Positions 48,074 through 56,511 of a stretch of 64,000 nt of DNA are shown here, piece by piece. A program made the translations under genes and the position numbers. The DNA comes from Candidatus Saccharimonadota bacterium. Its GTDB lineage: Bacteria > Patescibacteriota > Saccharimonadia > Saccharimonadales > Saccharimonadaceae. A model generated the notes under the pieces. It saw nothing but the letters and a program-made list of their open reading frames with translations. It was not told the DNA's origin and ran no database searches. Within the stretch, counting starts at the first letter, position 1. Each line of letters starts with the position of its first letter. The stretch is taken from NCBI GenBank assembly GCA_017514805.1, contig JAFWIP010000010.1, forward strand, positions 50,265 to 114,264, read 5' to 3'.

Positions 48074-48997
48074 ATGACAAAAGTAATTCACGAAGCAGAG
48101 CTAGCAGAAATCAAGGATCTTGGTGAAAACAGCGCAAGCTTTGTTATCAAGCCACTTTACTATGGTTATGGTAACACTCTTGGTAATTCACTCCGTCGTG
48201 TACTTCTCTCTAGCATCAAAGGTGCTGCTATCACCGCTTTCCGCATTGATGGCACTACCCATGAGTTCAGCGCAGTCCCAGGCATCGTAGAAGATACCGT
48301 CGACATCATGCTCAATCTTAAGAACATTCATGTCAAATCCCACTCCGATGCTCCTGTCGAGATTCATCTCGAGAAGAAGGGTACCGGCACTGTTCTCGCT
48401 GGTGATATCAAACTTCCTGCAGAAGTTGAAATCTCCAACCCACAACAGGTTATCTGTAACATCGATGATCCAAAGTTCACTCTCAAGATGGACATGATTG
48501 TCGACACTGGTCGTGGCTACCTCAGTATTGAGCAGTCTAGCGAAGATCGCATTCATAATGATATGATTGCCCTCGACGCAGTCTTCACTCCAGTACTTCG
48601 CGTACGCTACAACGCAGAAAACACCCGCGTTGGCCAGGATACAAATCTTCAGCAGCTCACCCTCACCATCGATACTGATGGCACCATCACTCCACGTGAG
48701 GCATTCGAGGAAGCAGCCGCTATCCTAGTTAACCAATATAAGGCGCTTGCCGGTAGCACTACGGTCGAATCCGCACCAGCACCAACCGCAACCGCCGCAG
48801 AAGACGAGTCTGGTCTTATGCTCCCAATCGAAGAGCTCGGCCTCAGCGCACGTACTGCAAATGCATTACTCAATAATGACATTCATACCGTTCGTGATCT
48901 CGTCGTATTATCAGAAAGCGATCTCAAAGAGCTCAAGGGCTTCGGCGCTAAGGCTCTCGACGAGGTTCGCGAGAAACTAACGGAGTTGAAAGTATAA
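48074..48997 (+). CDS. rpoA: RNA polymerase alpha subunit
   Basis: 307 residues. N-terminal dimerisation domain with GYGNTLGNSLRRVLLSSIKGAA, and a C-terminal domain near residues 250-307 with ELGLSARTANALLNNDIHTVRDLV and KGFGAKALDEVREKL that contacts UP elements and activators. Full domain set present. AAAAGGAGAAG ribosome-binding site. Confidence 0.98.
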   Translation: MTKVIHEAELAEIKDLGENSASFVIKPLYYGYGNTLGNSLRRVLLSSIKGAAITAFRIDGTTHEFSAVPGIVEDTVDIMLNLKNIHVKSHSDAPVEIHLEKKGTGTVLAGDIKLPAEVEISNPQQVICNIDDPKFTLKMDMIVDTGRGYLSIEQSSEDRIHNDMIALDAVFTPVLRVRYNAENTRVGQDTNLQQLTLTIDTDGTITPREAFEEAAAILVNQYKALAGSTTVESAPAPTATAAEDESGLMLPIEELGLSARTANALLNNDIHTVRDLVVLSESDLKELKGFGAKALDEVREKLTELKV

Positions 48998-49381
48998 ATG
49001 CATCGCCATGGATATAAAGGGCGCAAGTTCGGTCGCGAAACCGACCAACGCACTGCACTAACACGCGGTCTGATGCGCTCCTTGTTTAAATACAAGTCGA
49101 TCGATACGACTATGGCTAAGGCTAAGGAAATCCGCCGCCCAGCAGAGAAGTTAATCACTCTCGCAAAGCGTGGCGATCTCGCTAGCCGCCGTCTCGTCAT
49201 CGCTCGCCTTGACGACCAGGCTGTCGGCAATGAGCTCGTAGATGTAATTGCTCCACAAATCAAGCGTGATAGCGGTTACCTACGCATTGAGCGTACTGGT
49301 TATCGTCGCGGCGACAATGCAGAAATGGCAACCATTTCCTTTGTCGACGAGATCAAAGAAACTAAGAAGGAGGAGAAATAA
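48998..49381 (+). CDS. rplQ: 50S ribosomal protein L17
   Basis: 127 residues. MHRHGYKGRKFGRETDQRTALTRGLMRSL start matches L17 (family MRHRKAGRKLGR). Located near the tunnel exit. Directly abuts the rpoA stop. Confidence 0.96.
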   Translation: MHRHGYKGRKFGRETDQRTALTRGLMRSLFKYKSIDTTMAKAKEIRRPAEKLITLAKRGDLASRRLVIARLDDQAVGNELVDVIAPQIKRDSGYLRIERTGYRRGDNAEMATISFVDEIKETKKEEK

Positions 49382-49806
49382 TGAAGACTTACAGTCAGAA
49401 GACCTCCGAGATTGAGCGCCAGTGGTGGCTCATCGACGCAAGTGTAATGCCTCTCGGCAAGCTCGCAGTCGTCATCGCTGATAAGCTCATGGGCAAATCA
49501 AAAGTTACCTACACCCCACATATCGACAATGGTGACTATGTTGTCGTTATTAACGCTAAGAACCTCAAGGTTACTGGCGAAAAGATGACCGACAAACACT
49601 ACTATCGCCATTCCGGTTTCCCTGGTGGTTTGACCGATCTTACTCTCGCTGAAATCATCGAGAAAGATCCTAGCCTCGCAATCAAGCAGGCAGTCAAGGG
49701 TATGATGCCAAAGAATAAACTAGCAGCTGATCGCCTAGCTCGCCTCCGCGTCTTTGATGGCGCAGAGCATGCTCACACGGCACAACAGCCAAAGGAGATT
49801 AAGTAA
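49381..49806 (+). CDS. rplM: 50S ribosomal protein L13
   Basis: 141 residues. WWLIDASVMPLGKLAVVIADKLMGK and KHYYRHSGFPGG identify L13, an early 50S assembly protein. Overlaps rplQ by one base (TAATG). Confidence 0.97.
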   Translation: MKTYSQKTSEIERQWWLIDASVMPLGKLAVVIADKLMGKSKVTYTPHIDNGDYVVVINAKNLKVTGEKMTDKHYYRHSGFPGGLTDLTLAEIIEKDPSLAIKQAVKGMMPKNKLAADRLARLRVFDGAEHAHTAQQPKEIK

Positions 49807-50210
49807 TGCCAGCTAAGAACGCAAAATATACCTACGGTGACGGTAGCCGCAAGGCCGCAACCGCAACCGCACGCCTCTACAAAGGTAAAGGCGAGATTAC
49901 GATTAACGGTAAGCCAGCTCTTGAATTCCTTAGCGGAAACAAGACCCTTATGGCAGAAGTAACCGATCCACTCGCACTTACTCAGAAGCAAAAAGAATAC
50001 GACATCACTATCTTGGTTAAAGGTGGTGGCGTCGCAGGTCAGGTTGACGCAATCAAGCTCGCTATCTCTCGTGCATTGGTTCTCGAATTCCCAGAATTCC
50101 GCCCAGTACTCAAGAAGGCCGGCCTCATGAAGCGCGACCCACGCGAAAAGGAACGCAAGCACTACGGTCTCCGCAGCGCTCGCAAACGCGAACAGTTCTC
50201 CAAGCGTTAA
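49806..50210 (+). CDS. rpsI: 30S ribosomal protein S9
   Basis: 134 residues. GDGSRKAATATARLYKGKGEITING and the C-terminal DPREKERKHYGLRSARKREQFSKR (the tail reaching P-site tRNA) are diagnostic. Ends the alpha-like operon. Confidence 0.97.
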   Translation: MPAKNAKYTYGDGSRKAATATARLYKGKGEITINGKPALEFLSGNKTLMAEVTDPLALTQKQKEYDITILVKGGGVAGQVDAIKLAISRALVLEFPEFRPVLKKAGLMKRDPREKERKHYGLRSARKREQFSKR

Positions 50211-50227
50211 TTCGCATTTCGGAACAA

Positions 50228-50257
50228 GAATACCACTCTTCGAGGGTGGTATTTTTG
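50228..50257 (+). terminator. Terminator after rpsI
   Basis: ATACCAC (50230-50236) with GTGGTAT (50246-50252), then TTTTT. Confidence 0.85.
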
Positions 50258-50262
50258 TATCC

Positions 50263-50296
50263 AAAAAAATATCTCCTCCAATACGGAGGAGATATT
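50263..50296 (-). terminator. Terminator of the 50304 gene
   Basis: ATATCTCCTCC (50269-50279) with GGAGGAGATAT (50285-50295), T-run on the minus strand. Confidence 0.87.
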
Positions 50297-50303
50297 CTAA
50301 TCG

Positions 50304-51188
50304 TTAATTACTCTCTTTTAGCTTCTTAACGACGAATTTTGCACTCTTTAGCTTTTCTTCATTTGAGCTGGATACGTAATCAAAGGCCTTAACTTCGGCT
50401 TCCTCGCCGGCGCTAAGGGTCTTGGTATAGACATAGTCGTCATCAATCTTCTTGCCATCCTCGTCTTGAGCCTCGACGGTAAAGCTGAATCTATAGCTAG
50501 TGTCACCAGTATTCTTAACTTTTACCTTCAATTCGGTATCGTTATACCAACGGCCTTCAGTAACCTTAAATTCACCAAAGCTAATCTCGACATCGGAGTT
50601 AAGCGCGTCCTCAAGAATACTTTCACAATCAGAAATATTCTTCTTAGCGTTCTTGTAGATATCGGCCGCCTTAGCGAAGTTATCAGAGAGCTCGCGAACT
50701 TTACCGGAGCCAAGCTCATCAACTGCCATCTCGCCAGTCATACCAACATAGTCATCCATCTCATCGACGGTCTTAATGATGCTGTCATTGGCGCCAAATT
50801 TCTCTAGACACTTGTTGCGGAGACCTTTTGCGCGCTCGCTTGGGTTGTAGCTAGAATAATAACCTGCTAGACCGGAATCAGAATAAATAGAAGAGAACGA
50901 CGAATTAAAGTCACTTGATGCGTCAGAAACAGCATCATAGTTGTCGTCAAATTTCTCAATCGCTTCTGCGGTCAAATTAGAATTGATAACCAAAAAGACA
51001 ATCAGACCGGCAATACCGAGTACGACGACCGCAATAATAATCCAAAACCAAGCTTTCTTATAAAAGGTAACTGGCTTGCGATCCTTTTTTGCGCCGCCAA
51101 GAACACTCTGTTCGCCAGAGCTAGCCTTAGCTGCCTTTTCTGTTGGAGCTTTCTTTTTGTTTTGGGCTAGAACACTCGTTCCTTCCAT
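50304..51188 (-). CDS. Membrane-anchored surface protein, paralogue-like to 14992
   Basis: 294 residues: basic cytoplasmic N-terminus (about 1-48), one transmembrane helix (about 49-71), a Ser/Asp-rich helical region with CLEKFG, and a C-terminal beta domain (about 195-294) reading FGEFKVTEGRWYNDTELKVKVKNTGDTSY, like FxLyD/immunoglobulin-like domains. Same architecture as the gene at 14992. TAAGGAG ribosome-binding site. It follows a 29-residue ORF on the same strand. Confidence 0.6.
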   Translation of the reverse strand: MEGTSVLAQNKKKAPTEKAAKASSGEQSVLGGAKKDRKPVTFYKKAWFWIIIAVVVLGIAGLIVFLVINSNLTAEAIEKFDDNYDAVSDASSDFNSSFSSIYSDSGLAGYYSSYNPSERAKGLRNKCLEKFGANDSIIKTVDEMDDYVGMTGEMAVDELGSGKVRELSDNFAKAADIYKNAKKNISDCESILEDALNSDVEISFGEFKVTEGRWYNDTELKVKVKNTGDTSYRFSFTVEAQDEDGKKIDDDYVYTKTLSAGEEAEVKAFDYVSSSNEEKLKSAKFVVKKLKESN

Positions 51189-51207
51189 ATTTTCTCCTTA
51201 TATTATT

Positions 51208-51297
51208 TTATTCCTCATCATCGCGACGCGAGCCGCCTCTGATAAGCAAATAGTCTATTAATAATACTCCCACCACTAACCAAAATAGTGCCTTCAT
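51208..51297 (-). CDS. 29-residue membrane peptide
   Basis: The reading frame gives MKALFWLVVGVLLIDYLLI followed by RGGSRRDDEE: one membrane helix with a charged tail. GTGGAGG lies 5 bases upstream of its ATG and a TATACT -10 lies about 25 bases further. It ends 19 bases before the 50304 gene starts, so it is probably cotranscribed with it. Too short for most gene finders. Could be a regulatory or stabilising small protein. Confidence 0.55.
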   Translation of the reverse strand: MKALFWLVVGVLLIDYLLIRGGSRRDDEE

Positions 51298-51336
51298 ATT
51301 ACCTCCACTATTAACTCAAGTATAACATAGGCGTGC

Positions 51337-51342
51337 TATACT
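51337..51342 (+). promoter_or_regulatory. Extended -10 element for the 51385 gene
   Basis: TGC-TATACT, about 43 bases before the ATG; -35 weak. Divergent from the 29-residue peptide gene. Confidence 0.5.
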
Positions 51343-51384
51343 ATACATAACAATAACCATAACAACTATAAACAAGAGGTCAAA

Positions 51385-52512
51385 ATGCCAGGGGAAACAT
51401 TAAATCAAAATAGCGAACAAGTCGACAATCAGAGCAATCAGGAAAACGAATGGACTGATACGTCGCATCCGGGAACCGAAACTATTACCTTAGATGCTGA
51501 GCTAAAGGGAAATGAAGGCGATTTCGACGAAGATGACGTAAATATTGAATTAATTGACGATATGCCCGAATCTGGAAATACCGAGGAAGGCAAAGACATG
51601 CCTTCAGAGGAAGATAAAGACGGCATCACTAGTAGCGACCATGAAGCAAAAGAAACCGGGACAAGCAAAGACGACATGCATTACGCAAAACAGCTATATG
51701 TCGAGCCGACGGCGCAAACAGAAAACTCCAAAGAGCCAGACCCTAACGATACGCGAATTCATGACGTCGAAAAGGCACACTATATGGCTCGCGCAGAAAA
51801 ACCGTTTAGAGACGAGATAGATGCAATTCTAGAAGATAGAGATAAACGCGACATTAATGCAGCCAAAAACGGAGAGGTAGCCGGCTTCAGCGAAGCAGAC
51901 CTATATGAGATCGCTAAGCTCAACGAAAAAGCCGAAAAAGAGGCTCAGCGTGCTGAAGAGAACTATGACAGAAAGAAAATTGGCGAAAAACTCCTAAATG
52001 GCATTAAGCTCACTGATCAAGAGCAAGCAATAGTAGATAGAATTATCGAAAAGGGAGACAATAGCCAGCGCGAGCTGCAACAAAGGGAAGCCGAGCGACA
52101 AACGGCGCTCAAAAAAGAAAACATCAGACAGGAGCAAGAGCGCGACGAAAAGAATGCAATGATCGAAGGCGAAATCAACTCAATCGTCTATAACGAAGAC
52201 CATCCATTACACAAAGCATACGTCAAAGAATACCGAAAAATCTTCGAAATGGGCAGGAGTAATTACGATAGCTTTGCAAGAAGCCTCGAGGAAATTAAAA
52301 GAAAGATCGAGAACGGAGAGCTAGTTAGCCAACAGGATATAGAGACCGCAGAATATCAAAGAGAGTCAATGGCAAGGTATGAAGATCATGTCAAAAAAGC
52401 AGCATACAACAACGTAAAGCTAATCGCGAATATTAATGAAGCTCTAGGCCAAGAACCAGACGGAAAACCTTCCAAAAAGAAATCAATTTTCCAAAAAATC
52501 CTAGGAAAATAG
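51385..52512 (+). CDS. Acidic, coiled-coil soluble protein
   Basis: 375 residues. First ~130 residues are highly acidic and low-complexity; about 150-260 and 300-345 are charged helices likely to form coiled coils; a basic tail (KPSKKKSIFQKILGK) ends it. No signal peptide, membrane helix or known motif. AAGAGG ribosome-binding site. Confidence 0.5.
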   Translation: MPGETLNQNSEQVDNQSNQENEWTDTSHPGTETITLDAELKGNEGDFDEDDVNIELIDDMPESGNTEEGKDMPSEEDKDGITSSDHEAKETGTSKDDMHYAKQLYVEPTAQTENSKEPDPNDTRIHDVEKAHYMARAEKPFRDEIDAILEDRDKRDINAAKNGEVAGFSEADLYEIAKLNEKAEKEAQRAEENYDRKKIGEKLLNGIKLTDQEQAIVDRIIEKGDNSQRELQQREAERQTALKKENIRQEQERDEKNAMIEGEINSIVYNEDHPLHKAYVKEYRKIFEMGRSNYDSFARSLEEIKRKIENGELVSQQDIETAEYQRESMARYEDHVKKAAYNNVKLIANINEALGQEPDGKPSKKKSIFQKILGK

Positions 52513-52523
52513 AGATAACCAAA

Positions 52524-52556
52524 AATACCACTAGCTTCTACTAGTGGTATTTTTTA
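52524..52556 (+). terminator. Terminator of the 51385 gene
   Basis: AATACCACTAG (52524-52534), loop CTTCTA, CTAGTGGTATT (52541-52551), T-run. Confidence 0.9.
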
Positions 52557-52559
52557 TGA

Positions 52560-52565
52560 TATAAT
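52560..52565 (+). promoter_or_regulatory. Extended -10 promoter of tRNA-Ala
   Basis: TGA-TATAAT, 10 bases before the tRNA 5' end. Confidence 0.7.
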
Positions 52566-52575
52566 AACACTCGTT

Positions 52576-52651
52576 GGGGCGTTAGCTCAGCTGATAGAGC
52601 GCTTCGCTGGCAGCGAAGAGGTCAGGAGTTTGAATCTCCTACGCTCCACCA
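52576..52651 (+). tRNA. tRNA-Ala (anticodon GGC)
   Basis: Acceptor arms GGGGCGT and ACGCTCC, anticodon stem CTTCG/CGAAG with loop CTGGCAG (anticodon GGC), 3' CCA encoded. 76 bases. Confidence 0.95.
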
Positions 52652-52696
52652 TTTTTTTATGCTAAAATTTTTATATAGCATAAGCGGAAATATATA

Positions 52697-53689
52697 ATGT
52701 TCGACCAAACAAATCAATTCGTCGCAAGTGGACGGCCAATACAAGCACCAACTCCCAACGAACCGCCACAAAAGGCAAAACCGAACATTAGCATACCTTA
52801 CATAATAACCGCTATTATCCTAATCGCAATCATAATTACATCAGTCATATTTATTATCATCGCGCTCAATCGACCACCCAAAAATACCGGAGAAGAGTCA
52901 AACGACAATACAGCCAAGATAGACTTTGATGCCGATAAAATCTGCGAACAGCGACCAAATTTCGACGATTTAACTAAAGAATCCGCGTATGCCTATAAGC
53001 TCGCTGTTCAAAACGACCAATACTGTGCAATCTCTGCGCTGATAGACGATGAAGATTTACGCCCAGAATATCCAAAAACTTTATATTTTCTGCTCTATTC
53101 CTACGAAGACCCGGCCGAAATCAATACAATCGCAAACAACGGCGTTTTGAATACAGACCACCGAAGTGGAAAGATTATCGACTTTAAAATAAAGCAGAAA
53201 GACCATTACGCAATAGTAATAAGCGACGAGGAGGATAACGGATATCATTACGCTGGAATCATATTCGACAAAAACTACGTCAACCATTTTAATGAATGTG
53301 TTAAAAGCAAAGATGGATCTACTAGCTGCAATGAGAAAACAATCTTTACAAATCTCGACAAAGAATGGGTCGAGACCGGCATGAAGCTAGTTTTAATTGC
53401 AGATAACCAAGCCAGTAGCGCCTATGGCTATAGCTTCAAAGAAGATAATGAGAAGTATACACTCAAGAAAAATAACGTCGGCCTCGGCTTTAATCCTATA
53501 TCTAGCGATGGAGCCAATATTCAATACCAACTTACTACTTACACCGATGAATATACAGTAAACAAAAGCACCGGCGAATTTGAGGCGGTATATCTCGGCG
53601 AAAAGTACAATAGCGGCCGCTATACGAATAAAAAGACATTTCCATTAGAGCAGTCGGAAACAATGGAGCTTTCGATGGGCGCCAACTAG
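52697..53689 (+). CDS. Membrane-anchored surface protein, unknown
   Basis: 330 residues: Pro/Lys-rich cytoplasmic N-terminus, one transmembrane helix (about 35-58) and a large extracellular domain with several Cys (CEQRPNF, YCAIS, NECVKSKDG, SCNEK) that may form disulfides. Ser- and Tyr-rich near the end. No family recognised. An extended -10 (TGC-TAAAAT, 52663-52668) precedes it. Confidence 0.55.
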   Translation: MFDQTNQFVASGRPIQAPTPNEPPQKAKPNISIPYIITAIILIAIIITSVIFIIIALNRPPKNTGEESNDNTAKIDFDADKICEQRPNFDDLTKESAYAYKLAVQNDQYCAISALIDDEDLRPEYPKTLYFLLYSYEDPAEINTIANNGVLNTDHRSGKIIDFKIKQKDHYAIVISDEEDNGYHYAGIIFDKNYVNHFNECVKSKDGSTSCNEKTIFTNLDKEWVETGMKLVLIADNQASSAYGYSFKEDNEKYTLKKNNVGLGFNPISSDGANIQYQLTTYTDEYTVNKSTGEFEAVYLGEKYNSGRYTNKKTFPLEQSETMELSMGAN

Positions 53690-53695
53690 CTGTGG

Positions 53696-53701
53696 TATAA
53701 T
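53696..53701 (+). promoter_or_regulatory. Upstream promoter of the trpS leader
   Basis: TGG-TATAAT ending 7 bases before the ATG of a 14-codon ORF. Confidence 0.6.
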
Positions 53702-53708
53702 ATAAGAT

Positions 53709-53753
53709 ATGATAATTCTATCCGCCTTTATACCGCATTGGCCTAGCGCCTAA
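53709..53753 (+). CDS. Candidate leader peptide for trpS
   Basis: A 14-residue open frame, MIILSAFIPHWPSA, with one Trp codon (TGG at 53739-53741), starting 7 bases after a -10 box and followed by two mutually exclusive hairpins and then trpS. Position and composition suit transcription attenuation by tryptophan supply. Whether it is translated is unknown. Confidence 0.45.
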   Translation: MIILSAFIPHWPSA

Positions 53754-53757
53754 CGAA

Positions 53758-53788
53758 TATCGTTGCGACGATAATGTCGCTTATGTTT
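53758..53788 (+). promoter_or_regulatory. Attenuator-like alternative hairpins before trpS
   Basis: TATCGT (53758-53763) pairs with ACGATA (53768-53773); alternatively GCGAC (53765-53769) pairs with GTCGC (53776-53780), followed by TTATGTTT. They share bases 53765-53773 and cannot form together. The second is a weak terminator candidate. Confidence 0.45.
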
Positions 53789-53815
53789 GACAATTCTTAA
53801 TTTCTGTGATATAAT
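53787..53815 (+). promoter_or_regulatory. Main promoter of trpS
   Basis: TTGACA (53787-53792), 17-base spacer, TGA-TATAAT (53810-53815), about 17 bases before the start codon. Confidence 0.85.
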
Positions 53816-53832
53816 GAAAGGATATTAGCTAA

Positions 53833-54858
53833 ATGCAAACAATTCTTACGGGGGTACGAGCAAATGAAGAGCCAACAATTGGCAATTTCTTGGGCGCATA
53901 TCAATCAATGATTAATCTAGCGCATGAACACGCCTCAGATAGCATGATTAACATGTTCGTCCCAGACCTTCATAGCTTCACTACGCCAATCGACCACAAA
54001 AAGCTATATGCACAAGTCATCAAAGGCGTTAAATATTACATTGCCGCAGGGCTAGATGTCAGTAATCCGAATATCCATATCTATCGCCAAAGTCATGTTC
54101 CGGCCCATAGCGAACTCGCCTGGATTCTTGACTGCTTCACGCCATTTGGCGAAGCTAGCCGCATGACTCAGTTCAAAGAGAAGTCCGAAGAACATGCAAA
54201 CGCAATCACCGTCGGTCTCTTCAATTATCCAATTCTCATGGCCGCCGACATTCTCCTCTATGATGCAAAGTATATTCCGCTGGGAGAAGATCAATTCCAG
54301 CATCTCGAGCTCGCTCGCAATATTGCCATTCGCATGAACAATAAATTCGACGAGGAGCTATTTACAATACCAGCACCAGAGAAGGAACAGGTCAAATTCA
54401 TGCATCTCGAAAACGGTCTACGCATCCGCAGTCTTGTCGATCCGAGCAAAAAGATGAGCAAATCAAGCGAGAATGAAAAATCCAAGATCAGCCTTAATGA
54501 CAATCCAAAGGCTGCCGCAAAGAAGATTATGTCCGCTACTACCGACAGCGAGGGCGTCATCCGTTTCGATATGGTTAATCAACCGGGTATCAGCAATCTC
54601 CTCATAATTGAAGCATTGCTCAATAATCGCGACATCCAGGACGTAATTGCCGACTGGGCTGGCCAAACAAGTTACGGCGACCTCAAGAAGAAAGTTGCAG
54701 ACACTGTCGAACACTTCTTGGCGGATTTCCAAGAAAAAGTATCACAAATATCCGACGAGCAAGTAGAAGAAGTCCTTAGAGCAGGCGAAGAATACGCCAA
54801 TACCGTCGCGAACGCCAAACTGGCGCAAATCCAGCGCGCTGTCGGTGTCCGCAAGTGA
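53833..54858 (+). CDS. trpS: Tryptophanyl-tRNA synthetase
   Basis: 341 residues, a class I synthetase. TIGNFLGAY matches the HIGH-type motif of TrpRS, DLHSFT and the central NYPILMAADILLYDA are typical, and KKMSKSSEN is the KMSKS loop. It charges tRNA-Trp using ATP. Length is normal. AAAGGA ribosome-binding site. GTGA overlap with the next gene. Confidence 0.95.
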   Translation: MQTILTGVRANEEPTIGNFLGAYQSMINLAHEHASDSMINMFVPDLHSFTTPIDHKKLYAQVIKGVKYYIAAGLDVSNPNIHIYRQSHVPAHSELAWILDCFTPFGEASRMTQFKEKSEEHANAITVGLFNYPILMAADILLYDAKYIPLGEDQFQHLELARNIAIRMNNKFDEELFTIPAPEKEQVKFMHLENGLRIRSLVDPSKKMSKSSENEKSKISLNDNPKAAAKKIMSATTDSEGVIRFDMVNQPGISNLLIIEALLNNRDIQDVIADWAGQTSYGDLKKKVADTVEHFLADFQEKVSQISDEQVEEVLRAGEEYANTVANAKLAQIQRAVGVRK

Positions 54859-55622
54859 ATATCGTAGACATATTCTTATATTTTATATTCTTTAGTTTTG
54901 TCGGCTGGGCGTACGAGTGCCTAATCAGCCTAATTCGCGATCACAAAATCGTAAATAGAGGTTTCCTAAACGGGCCATACTGCCCAATATACGGCTGTGG
55001 CGCGGTATTGTTCTTAGGCATATGCCAGGCCATAAAACAACCAATTGCGGTATTTTTCGTCGGAGGCGCGACCGCTTGCGCGCTCGAGTATCTCACTTCA
55101 TATCTAATGGAAAAGATATTTAAAGCACGCTGGTGGGACTACAAAGATTACCCATTAAACCTAAACGGCAGAATCTGTCTATACGGCTTCCTAATCTTTA
55201 GTGCTGGCGCAATTCTGACGCTACATATATGGCAACCGGTCATGAATATAATTTCAAATCTCGAACATAAAGAGCAAATCGCGCTAACCATCTCAATCAT
55301 ATTCGTAATAGATATCTTCTCTACAAACAAGAGCTTCGCTCGCTTCAATAAGCTTCTTCGAGAATATCAAAAGACTATCAAAAACGGTCGTATCGCCCAG
55401 ATAATTCAGCGAAGTCGTCGCCGTTTTGAAATACATTTCCTAGACAAACCGCGCAAAGTCCTAACCTATCAGCAAAGACGCATTCTAAAGGCGTTTCCGG
55501 GCCTTGAGTCGCGCTACAATCAAGCCTTCGCCGATATCAAATCATTCTATAAAGCTACAAAGCACAAACCCACCAAACAAAACGCTCATGCTCGCAAAAA
55601 GTCGAAAAAGATATTAAAATAA
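54855..55622 (+). CDS. CmpB-like putative ABC-transporter membrane protein (DUF1113-type)
   Basis: 255 residues with about five transmembrane helices. YECLISLIRDHKIVNRGFLNGPYCPIYGCGAVL matches the family once called ABC-transporter type IV CmpB-like (PF06541), whose function is not known. The C-terminal ~100 residues are basic and cytoplasmic (many Lys/Arg). GTG start overlapping the trpS stop, so translation is coupled. Confidence 0.7.
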   Translation: MNIVDIFLYFIFFSFVGWAYECLISLIRDHKIVNRGFLNGPYCPIYGCGAVLFLGICQAIKQPIAVFFVGGATACALEYLTSYLMEKIFKARWWDYKDYPLNLNGRICLYGFLIFSAGAILTLHIWQPVMNIISNLEHKEQIALTISIIFVIDIFSTNKSFARFNKLLREYQKTIKNGRIAQIIQRSRRRFEIHFLDKPRKVLTYQQRRILKAFPGLESRYNQAFADIKSFYKATKHKPTKQNAHARKKSKKILK

Positions 55623-55629
55623 CAGATAT

Positions 55630-56511
55630 ATGGCAAAGAAATTCAGCAAACCAGAGCTATCGCGTAGAATCAACGGCGACCTGCCGTCCGAACCTATGCA
55701 GCAAGTCGAAACCGCTAAGCAGCGCTTCGATATGCTTTTGCTGGAATCTTATCCTAGTTACAGCCGCTCCACGATCCAGAAACTCATCAAGGAAGGTTAT
55801 GCTACTATCGATGACGAGGTAATAAAGAAGCCAAATTTTCTATTAGACCAAGATTTCAACGGAAAAGTCGAGCTGAATCCGCCAGCGTCAGAATCCACTG
55901 AGAAGCCGCCAGTAATCTACGAAGACGATAACGTAATCGTATTCAATAAACCAGTTGGCATGCTTTCGATTAAAAAAGGTGCATATATTGCTGAGCCAGC
56001 AATCGAAGACTATGGAGAAGTCGTGCATCGCCTCGATCGCGATACGTCTGGCGTAATTATTGTGGCAAAAAATCTGAAAACAAAATCAATACTGCAACGA
56101 CAATTCGCGGAGCGCAAAACGCATAAGACCTATTATGCCGTGGTCGTAGGTCATCCAAAACAGGATCACGCACTAATCAATATTCCATTAACTAGGAATC
56201 TCAAGCGCCCAACTACGTTCCTCCCAGACGCGAATGGCAGAGAAGCAACAACAGAGTATAGGGTAATTGGTCAAAATGACAAATATAGCCTCATAGAGCT
56301 TAAGCCACGCACTGGACGCACACATCAGTTGCGCATCCATATGGCGTATATCGGCACACCTATCCTCGGCGATACCGTCTACAATCCAAAATCGCCAAAA
56401 GCCGACCGCATGTATCTACATGCCTCAATCTTAGAAATCACGATACCAGAAGGTAAGCGCATGACTTTTACGGCACCGATGCCAGAAAGTTTTCGCGATG
56501 CAGTTAGATAA
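55630..56511 (+). CDS. RluA-family pseudouridine synthase
   Basis: 293 residues. N-terminal S4 domain (about 28-75: RFDMLLLESYPSYSRSTIQ) and catalytic domain with HRLDRDTSG, where D136 is the nucleophile, plus KPRTGRTHQLRIHM. It converts uridine to pseudouridine in rRNA or tRNA; whether it is RluC, RluD or another cannot be told. Third gene after trpS; overlaps the next gene by 14 bases. Confidence 0.92.
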   Translation: MAKKFSKPELSRRINGDLPSEPMQQVETAKQRFDMLLLESYPSYSRSTIQKLIKEGYATIDDEVIKKPNFLLDQDFNGKVELNPPASESTEKPPVIYEDDNVIVFNKPVGMLSIKKGAYIAEPAIEDYGEVVHRLDRDTSGVIIVAKNLKTKSILQRQFAERKTHKTYYAVVVGHPKQDHALINIPLTRNLKRPTTFLPDANGREATTEYRVIGQNDKYSLIELKPRTGRTHQLRIHMAYIGTPILGDTVYNPKSPKADRMYLHASILEITIPEGKRMTFTAPMPESFRDAVR

